Below are positions 56,325 to 64,000 of a stretch of 64,000 nucleotides of DNA, in pieces; the first letter of the stretch is position 1; each line of letters begins with the position of its first letter. This stretch comes from Escallonia rubra. Taxonomy: Eukaryota; Streptophyta; Magnoliopsida; Escalloniales; Escalloniaceae. The stretch is from the NCBI GenBank assembly GCA_033065855.1, contig JAVXUO010000415.1, forward strand, positions 399,501-463,500, in the 5' to 3' direction. The position numbers and the translations under genes were made by a program. The notes beneath the pieces are model-generated. The model did not search any database and had not been told where the DNA came from. It saw only the letters and a list, made by a program, of their open reading frames with translations.

Positions 56325-56999
56325 GAGCCCCTCGGTGAGGGAGCTCCCATGCGAGCGAACATCAATGTAAGAAAGCACTTTTTTATAGTAAAAATACATA
56401 AAAGGACCATATGACTCAAAACAGACTCAAAGACTCACACAAATATGCGTCGAACCTTTGCAAGGCTTCCTACATATCCCTGGAAAGAAATCAGACGAAC
56501 GCAGTTCAGAAAAGTGGTGTTATTGAAGGTTGGAGCTAACAACGCGTAAAAATGGATGGGCTTTTAGGCACATGGAAAAGACTTATGTGTGAAAATCGGA
56601 GCCATCGAGGCTCGGTAGCAATTGGATGTTTCATGTGTAGAAGTCAGAGCCAACAACGCATAAAATTTGATGGACATTTCGGCACACACAGAAAAGACTC
56701 ATGTGCGAGAATTGAAGCCACAAAGTTTGAAAGCGGTTGGTTGACACCAAGGGAAAAGTATCTATAGAGAGGACGCACATAACTTTCTGTGGATATGCCA
56801 TGAACTGGAATTGGACTGACCAAAAACTGGGATAAGAACATATGCCATCATCATATCGACCTAGACTGAGGGTTTCTACCCTTTAACAATACACTTAGAC
56901 TGGGACTGGGATTAAGAAAAAGATTGCACGTGACTTTCAGATACTAACTTGGACTGAGGAAATAATACCCTTGGACTGATCCAAATTGGGGAAATGAGA
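56325..56999 (-). mobile_element. 3' end of a further Tat element (Tat C)
   Basis: Directly right of the Tat LTR start lies GAGCCCCTCGGTGAGGGAGC, a possible PPT (minus strand), then TATGACTCAAAACAGACTC and GGCTTCCTACATATCC, which match the 3' untranslated part of Tat B at 20410-20475. Repeats of a GGAGCCA..ACGCATAAAA type follow to 56720. No gene. Confidence 0.6.
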
Positions 57000-58530
57000 T
57001 GTAACACCCCGAATCCTAATATATTTTTCCAGGTTAAACAAAACAAAATTTAGCGACGAATTTTTTTTTAAATAGCATCAATGAAATTATCAACAATTGT
57101 TTTAGCGGTGATTAGCGTAATGGGATTATGTAATACCCCTTAAAGTTTTCAATTTCATTATTCTATCGCAAATAGTTATTTTGGGCATCTTTGTTATAAA
57201 AGAAAATTTTGGCTGAATTTTAGAAATAGACTAAAGTCTAGGGGATTTTTTGGTAAATTGAAAACTTAGAGTTCTAATATATAATATGGCTATTGAAGAG
57301 GAGCCGGCCCTAATTATTTTCCCATATACTTCTGAAAAGTTGGCAAAGAGAGAGAGAGTAGAGAGAGAAAGTGGAAGAAATGGAGAGAAGAGAAAGATTG
57401 GATCAAAGTAAAAGTTGGGGAATCAAATATCGTGGTTCAGAGGAGAATTTCTTCAGGTTACTCAGAGGACTTCTGATTTTTTTGGTTGATCGAGTGATTA
57501 GCTAGCTTCGGACTAAGGTAAAGGATTTTCATCCGAACCAAACTCATCATAATTGTTTCATATGTTCTTCTGATTTGTTATCGCTGTTCTTTTGGTTTTC
57601 GCTATTTTGATAAGGTCGCATTGTTTGCCATGTAAACCTTTTATTGAGCCTTAAGACATTTATTGAAACTCTTATCGGTGCTCATTAATTATTGTCCATC
57701 GAGCATTGAATAACATGTTGCATTTATCGATTTGTTGTCATTCTGCATCTTGACATGAGAGTTTCCATTGGTGTGTTTGGCGGGAGTTGGTGTATATTGG
57801 AGGATACTGGTGTGGGCTAGTACCTTGATGGACTAGCCGGTGTGTTGGTGCGGGCTAGTGCGTTGATGGACTAGTCGGTGTATTGGTGTGGGCTAGTACC
57901 TTGACGGACTAGCCGGTGTATTAGTGTGGGCTAGTGCCTTGATGGACTAGCCGGTGTAAAGTGTTAGTGAGTATCGCCTTTGTGGCTTTGCTAAGTGATT
58001 ACCATGCACTGCCTGTGTGGCTTTGCAATTGCTCATGTTCAAAGTATTCGTGATCGTTTGCATCGTATCTGAAAATTGCTCATATTTGTATTTGATTTAT
58101 GGCATTGAGTTGAATCTCCTCCATATTGCAATCATATTAAATCTGTAAATTTTTCGTATCCTTTTACTAAATTTTTGAACAACCTTACTGAGCTCTCAAA
58201 AGCTCACTCCCCTTTGACTTCCTTTCCACAGGTGATAGCCAGCATTAGGTGAGGTTGCCAGCACGGATTAGAGTCGGGCGAGAGAATAAATTAAGTTAAG
58301 TTATTGTTGATCATTGGAACTCCTGCGTTGGTGAATAGTATTATTTAAATTTTCTTAGACTTAGATTTAGTATTTCAATTATGACAGTTGATTGAGAGTA
58401 TCGTTTGATTGATGGATAGCTGCTCTGACAGCATGTTGCATTATTTATTGAGATAAAGAAGATTATTGTCTTAGTGAATTGATCGATTGAGTGTCTAATG
58501 TTCCGAAAAATTTCGGGATGTTACATGAGA
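56995..58530 (+). mobile_element. Solo LTR with perfect TGAGA target duplication
   Basis: The element is 57000-58525 (1526 bases), TGTAACACCCCGAATCC...TTTCGGGATGTTACA, bordered by TGAGA at 56995-56999 and 58526-58530. It belongs to the same family as the inverse-oriented LTR at 48073-51558 but lacks the GT/CA-rich tract and is less than half as long. It has no PBS or internal domain. Confidence 0.95.
57806..57956 (+). repeat. 38-bp tandem repeat, four units
   Basis: GTGTGGGCTAGTACCTTGAT followed by GGACTAGCCGGTGTATTG repeats four times. Two units in the opposite orientation sit at 48635-48710 in the other solo LTR. Confidence 0.93.
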
Positions 58531-58897
58531 AATATATGTGACCTACACATACTAACCGGAATTGAGGGTTACATACCCTCAGTCACCGGACTTGGATTGG
58601 GAAATGGCTGCACCCTACAGAGGTTGTCTACACACCCTCATCCGGAAAGGGATCAAGCCAAATGTAGTTCGACACTTGATTAAAAAAAATACTATTACAT
58701 GACTCTCACGTGTTGACCTGAAAAGAGGATCAAATACCCTCGTATTCAAAACTAGACCAGAAAAAAGAGAAGATAGGAGTGTGATTGAAAAGTCATAGCA
58801 GGAATCTTTTTTATTTTCCTTTTATCTTTTTGAATTTATATGAGATTGTCTCATATTTGCTTCTTGATGACTAGAGGTAGGAGAAAGAAATTCTATA
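58531..58897. other. Tat C 3' untranslated sequence between two insertions
   Basis: No gene. Contains GAGGGTTACATACCCTCAGTC and related CTTGGACTGA-type repeats that also occur at 56840-56990, left of the solo LTR, showing that the two stretches were once continuous. Confidence 0.55.
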
Positions 58898-59241
58898 GTG
58901 TAGACTAAATGTATCAATGGGCCAGGCTTGGGCCGGCCCAGCTAGGCCCGTCGGGTCAGAGGGGAAAACAGGTCGGACGGGCTTCGAGCCATGAGGAACC
59001 AGACCAGGCCTGTGCCGGGCCCACTAGAGGATATCAGGGCACAGTCCAAGTCCAAGCACTAGGCCTAAAATTTAGGGCCAGACTTGGGCCAAGCCCAGGC
59101 CTAAGTAAAAATTATTTTTTCAAATTATTTTTGTTCATGTTTTATGTTGCGAAAAAATTAAATTTAAGATAAATTTGTTCATAGACCCGCCCCCTTTTAT
59201 CCGAGCTTGAGACCAGCTGCTTGTTAAACCAACAGGTGAAG

Positions 59242-59242
59242 T

Positions 59243-59276
<34 letters not shown>

Positions 59277-59292
59277 TATATATATATATATA
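59242..59292. repeat. Compound (GT)n(GA)n(TA)n microsatellite
   Basis: Three adjoining dinucleotide runs in the hAT 3' part. Confidence 0.95.
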
Positions 59293-59459
59293 GGATTGAT
59301 TTTCCAAAAAAAAGGTGAGAAAAATATCTATTTTGCTTGTATATGGTCATATTCTCATGTGCATTGTTTACTTTAAATACACTTAATTTGTTTGAAAATA
59401 ATCCACAGCGAAAATGTAAACTATATTCTGAGAAATAATTTATTCTAAAAACTTGAGAA

Positions 59460-61660
59460 AAGGAAAAGAAAATGAAATGACCTCATCATATGGAAGATCT
59501 TCGACGCTCGAACTGTTGCTCCTCCGATCATCAACTGGTTTATCTTGCTCCCATTATCTTTCATCAAGACAATCCTTCTAACATATATATATATAACTCG
59601 AGTGACTCAAGGTTAAGATGACTCCTTCTGTCATCCAACATCCTCCTAGCTCGCTGAAAATGCCGACTTTGAAGCAATTATGTAAGCTTACACATGTAGC
59701 ACATCCCGGGCAATTTGGGATAAAGTTTTAGAAAATTTTCATTTTGTTTTCAAAAAGTTAACAAAATAAAATTGATCTACTCTTTTATTGATGAAGAAGA
59801 ACAATGATTAGTATTTGCATATAAACCAATTTCATTAAAAGAGAAAAAAGTAGACAAACCTGTAGAACCAGAAGTACCTTCCACTGGTGTTTGTTTTGCC
59901 ACTAAATGTTCAGGGCCCTTAAGATATGACCCATAATATATTTCGCCGCTCGACAATGTAGCTCACCCGTGCACATTAGTGGAATTTTGATATAGGTTAT
60001 ATATATCTTCAAATGTCTTACTCACTTTCTTCGTAAGCTTGTTTGTGGCTGTATCCGGGTACTACATTTTCTAGATATTTCTACTGTTGAGACATCTAAC
60101 CATGCAACTTTAACCTAGGATTCAAACAAGCGGCGACAACAAAAACAACAAGCAATTCCGCCCAATATTTATTAAACTTTATATCCATCTTCCTATTATA
60201 CCCTGAATATGTCCTATATATCTCCATTACACTATAAATTTAGCAATTTTTAGAATTTGTACTATAGCGTTAGGGGACGTAGGATAGTATCTATCATATA
60301 ATAAATTGGTAGACGTGTAAAATACCTCCTAAAATTCGGATATGTATGCAGCCACCTGCCATTCTTCGTGACTTGGCAAGCCTTGTGAGAACATGGTCAG
60401 TAGGCAGTGCGTATACACTTCTTTCTATACCAAAACCTGTAAAAGCATAGAATATGTGGAGTTCCACCTATGCACGACATTTGTAAGTGGTCTCCTAAGA
60501 GAAACTATATTGACACACAAAGTTTCAAATTGCTATATTCTTGGACCTAAACTATTAATAAACGCCGTCATATCCCTCAGTTTGTGAAGAATATCTCCTA
60601 CAACAGCTAAATCATCTTGAATAATTAAATTAATAATATGCAAACACATGGAACATGAAATAATTTACCATCAAGTATATGTCTAAGGTTCGTCCTTAAG
60701 ACTTCAACCACAGCTATGTTGTTAAAATCAATATCAAAACTAATACTCATAATCTTGTCTATTTTAGACGTGTTACATACTTGGATTATAATATTAGCAA
60801 CGCGAACTGCATCATGCAGATAGGGAAAGAGTTCAAAACCGATGATTATCTTATTCATAGTCCAATCAGAATCAATCTAATGGGCCGTCACACAAGCATA
60901 ATTAACTAGAGTAAAATGAGATTTTCATATATCAGAAGTAAGAATAACTCTACCATCAAATTAATCAAAATAATCAATCAAGCGTGCTTTAGCAGCATTA
61001 TAATGTCTAAGTGCATCAGACTTAGATGTGTTTCTATGAACCTTTTTATACAAAAGTTGCAAGTAAGTATTCATATATCTAGAGTGCTTAGCATTATCAA
61101 CAAAACTAAAAGCTTGTTCATTGTGAATAATAAATTCAGCAAAACCGTCTCTTTGTTTTGTTGATTATAAATAAATAACTTACCATCAAAAGATAACCGC
61201 GTTTGGGTAGAATTAACATGGCCTTGATTAGATACACATAAAGGGTAATGCCGGATGTCCATTACCCCTATCACACAAAAATAATCTTTCACAATACTTA
61301 CATTAAGCTTTTCAAACGCCAAGTGTAATATCCTTAAAATGATTCCAGTACCGAGTTTTATTTTTTTTTTCCCTTTTGGACTTCTGGCGGACTAGAGGCA
61401 AGAATGCTCGGTCCTTCATCATGATGACCATTTCGGGATAAAATTTTGCCCAGGAGTAGTAGTGTCGCCAACCGAACTGCATCCTTGACTAAAATCTTGG
61501 GTATCTTGTGAAGATATATATTCAAAATTTGGAATTTTTTGATTAAACTCGTAATCAGCTTGGGTATCTATACCCAATAGTGGTGGATCTTGAAATTCTG
61601 GTGCTTATGGTGGTTCTAGAAGTTTGTGGCCACATGATCTAAATAATCGAGACATATTTT
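59460..61660 (-). pseudogene. hAT transposase remnant
   Basis: Minus reading from about 61660: MSRLFRSCGHKLLEPP, a Gln/Ser-rich N-terminal part (SSQDTQDFSQG near 61505), then RHYPLCVSNQGHVNSTQTRLSFDGKLF-type sequence in parts (about 61175-61260). The core KIIGFELFPYLHDAV...DKIMSISFDIDFNN...GKLFHVPCVCILLINLI follows (60600-60858), which is the RNase-H-like region of RICESLEEPER-like hAT transposases. The normally acidic SLDNAS position reads SFDIDF, and the CCAH motif is replaced by PCVC. More decayed sequence continues to about 59460. A region of stops and frameshifts throughout; not functional. Confidence 0.8.
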
Positions 61661-62384
61661 GACACTAAAATTGTTTGACAAGAATGAAAAATAAAACTAG
61701 TAAGAGTAATTAAATGGAAAGGAATAAAGGTACTAAATAATTAAATAATAGTTGTGATTGAAAATTTGAGAGGGCTAGTACTTTGTAACAAACAAGAATG
61801 GTAGAAAAGCTTGTAGAATCTAGATAAGAGAGAGTGAGAAGATTGGTGTGAAAAATTTGTAGAGGAGGGGGTGTATCTATAGATTTTTCAAAGTTCACAG
61901 AAGACGAAAATACTCCTGAAAACTGGCCATTTTTTTGTTAGGGAAGGTAAAAATATAAAAGTGCATAAAAGAGTTGTTGGAACCTTGTTGGACGAAAATA
62001 CCCCCCAAAACTAGGAGTTATATAGCTGCTGAAGAAGTAAAAGTAGAATTTCTAAAAAATATAGCCGTTGGAGGGAAAAAAGTAATTTCAAATTTTCGGG
62101 TCGAACCCGGGCCGGGTTGGGCCAGACCGAAACTTTTTGGGACGGGCCAAATTCAAGCCGAGCCATTTTTTGGGCTTTGATCGGGCCTGACCCGGGCTCT
62201 TTTAGGGCTGGGTCGCGCTTTTTCCCTAAATTCTTCGGCCTGGCCTTGGCCGTTGGCCTTACAAACCAAGTCTGTCACTGTTCATCTTTAGGGCTGGGTT
62301 GGCCCGCTAGCAGCCCCGCCCTTTTGACATCTCTAGTGTAGACTGAGACAAGACAAAGACGTTGACTCTGAGTGTCAGGATATG

Positions 62385-62960
62385 GGAATCAAATAAAGCC
62401 CCTGGATAGGGATATATGCAAATGACACTGACTATACAATGAACTAGAGAATGACCAAATTATCTCGATTGTCCTGAAATAGGAATCACAGGGAGCCCCT
62501 AGACAAAATGCACGCTAGCAATGATGACTATTCAACTCGAAAATGATGGACTCTATCACGACTTTCGTGCAAGGGGTATCACGGGGAGCCCATAGACAAA
62601 AGTAGCATGCAGACAAAATTGACCATGCAATGAGCTAGATGAAGACTGACGACATCATGATAGTCAGGGAACGGGACACAAATGGATCCCCTGGGTTAAA
62701 ATAAAACACGCAAGATGGAAACTATCATGGAAAAGGGGGTAGAGAGTCCCTTCAACAAAATGCATGCAGACAACGCTATCCATGTAATAAACCAAAAAAA
62801 CAAAGACAGACATTATCACGACTGTCGTGAGAGGGAACTCCTAGGGACCCCCTAGACGAAATGCATATGGACATGACAGACCATGAAATAGGCTTTAGAT
62901 AGACAGACACTATCATGACTGTCGTGAGGAGGGACTGGAGTCCCTGAAAAAAAAATGCAA
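62385..62960 (+). repeat. Tandem repeats, period about 100 bp, in Tat C
   Basis: Units start at GGGAGCCCCTAGACAAAATGC-like sequence near 62388, 62490, 62585, 62745 and 62848, and include ATGACTGTCGTGAGGGA-like ends. The fourth interval is partly rearranged. They resemble the variable 3' untranslated minisatellites of Tat/Ogre elements. Confidence 0.8.
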
Positions 62961-64000
62961 CTGGAGTTAACCCTAGTGAAAATAAAGCCCCTTGAAAACA
63001 TAAACAACGAAGAACCTACATTGAAGTTAATATCCCTGCACAGTTCGAGAACATGTTGAGATTGAAAATCATTTAGTTGCCCGATATGATAAGTTGACGA
63101 ACCACTTCGAGACTTTTTGATTTGTGTTTTAGAATTTAAGGCAATGGTGCCATCTTTTGACACGTCTATCTCTACCCAAATAGGGAAGGACGAGTGAATT
63201 CTTTTGATTAACAACATTTCAATTCCTTATCATTAGATGCCTTTCAACTTCATAGAAAAATTTCTCCTTAACTTCAATACATGAGTTTAAATCCTTAAGA
63301 CTACCACAAAAGGTTGGGCCCAAAAGGTGGATAGTGAGGATCTATGGAAATGGTAGTGTATGAACTATGAGGCCAATGTGTATATTGTGGAAGTGTATAA
63401 TCTATGAGGCTGATAGAGTATGGGCCTGGGATTAGTCAGCAGATCAATGTATATGACTATGTTGAGCAAAAGCTATGACTATCAAGTGCGTGATAGAAAG
63501 GCACAAGATAAAGTCGTAAGGCTTCTCATATAATCATCGAAGTAACGGAAAATATATCAAAATTTCGTACAGAGCATGGTTCCCGTTCAGGATAGGGTAG
63601 GCCAAATAGGTCATGAAGATTAATGGGTCCTCATCAGGCCACATGGAGGTGAACACATGAGATTCGGGAGATCAGAAACTGAAGGGTCAGCAAAAAACCC
63701 AATATGAAGGTGAACATATCATCTCATGATATAGCATGCTCAAAAAAGTGCATGGCCCATTATCTTCTTTTTATATATATCTTTTTCATTTTTCTTTTCA
63801 ACCTCATCGAAATGTAGAAGAACCTTTATCTCTCTTGAATAAGCATAACCTCATGGAGGACCTTATATGGAACACAATGTATGCCAGGTTATGGGATAAA
63901 AAATGAATCGTAAATGTGCTCAAAAAACCAAATATGCAATCAAATCCCCTATTGTGCGCCCATGGAGACCGAGCCTAGAAGGTGATAAACTGCCTACGTA
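62961..64000. other. Unassigned, probably Tat C untranslated sequence
   Basis: A 121-codon minus frame (62852-63217) partly overlaps the tandem repeats and resembles nothing known to me. To the right, GGAGGTGAACACATGA / GAAGGTGAACATATCA and similar words repeat near 63650-63715. No supported gene to the end of the window. Confidence 0.35.

Larger units (their letters stand above)
58898..62343 (-). mobile_element. hAT element with 8-bp target duplication
   Basis: The element is 58906-62335 (3430 bases), flanked by GTGTAGAC at 58898-58905 and 62336-62343. Ends TAAATGTATCAATGGGCC and, reversed, TAGAGATGTCAAAAGGGC are diverged copies of the TAGGGATGTCAATGGGCC terminus common in plant hAT elements. 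Subterminal regions (58910-59110 and 62110-62320) are rich in GGGCC/GGCCC words. A broken transposase lies on the minus strand. Confidence 0.9.

Noticed and set aside
62852..63217. Minus-strand ORF of 121 codons
   Set aside because: Partly overlaps the tandem repeats of the Tat C 3' region and has no recognisable motif.

Overview
This window reads as nuclear DNA of a flowering plant, probably a eudicot with a repeat-rich genome. It is AT-rich, almost free of intact reading frames, and built from Ty1/copia (including a SIRE/Maximus-like element), Ty3/gypsy (Tat/Ogre-like and a second, non-autonomous gypsy), hAT, CACTA-like and Stowaway-like elements. The species call is inference. The only host-type gene I can support is a small two-EF-hand calcium-binding protein on the minus strand at 14861-15121, with a TATA box but no in-frame ATG.

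Layout. 1-658 is unassigned repeat-like DNA. 669-8310 is a decayed plus-strand copia pol that suffered, in order, an unclassified insertion, a solo-LTR insertion with a 5-bp target duplication (GGTAG), and a tandem duplication of about 2.97 kb carrying both; one LTR copy later gained a further 367-bp tandem duplication. 9081-11878 is a plus-strand Tat/Ogre-like LTR (Tat A) with a GC-rich minisatellite core, followed by its primer-binding site and a leader of about six 95-bp repeats. Next come the EF-hand gene, a CACTA-like element with a 38-bp-arm hairpin (about 15425-16151) and a minus-strand LTR with its PBS (18407-20404).

20405-56324 is one minus-strand Tat/Ogre-like element (Tat B) that has been repeatedly invaded. 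Reading it from its 5' end at the right: LTR (54012-56324, holding a Stowaway-like MITE), PBS (53992-54010), leader repeats, gag remnant, a 3.5-kb solo LTR inserted next to the protease (48073-51558), protease, RT, RNase H, then a non-autonomous gypsy element (27211-44610), integrase, two antisense accessory ORFs of DUF7745/plant-mobile-domain type (24647-26172 and 21596-23983), and 3' untranslated repeats. The 5' LTR of the inner gypsy element is itself split by a SIRE-like copia element (29635-38151), which has lost integrase and most of RT but keeps a downstream extra ORF. The depth is therefore copia in gypsy in Tat. The intact 3' LTR of the inner gypsy acts as an internal empty-site control for the copia insertion.

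Right of 56324 the sequence looks like the 3' end of a further minus-strand Tat element (Tat C), so the LTR at 54012-56324 may be shared by two head-to-tail elements. Tat C is interrupted by a solo LTR (57000-58525, target duplication TGAGA) and by a decayed hAT element (58906-62335, 8-bp target duplication GTGTAGAC), and ends in about 100-bp tandem repeats.

I found no defence system, gene cluster, CRISPR array or RNA gene. The notable content is the insertion history, the families of short repeat arrays inside LTRs and leaders, and the antisense accessory ORFs.
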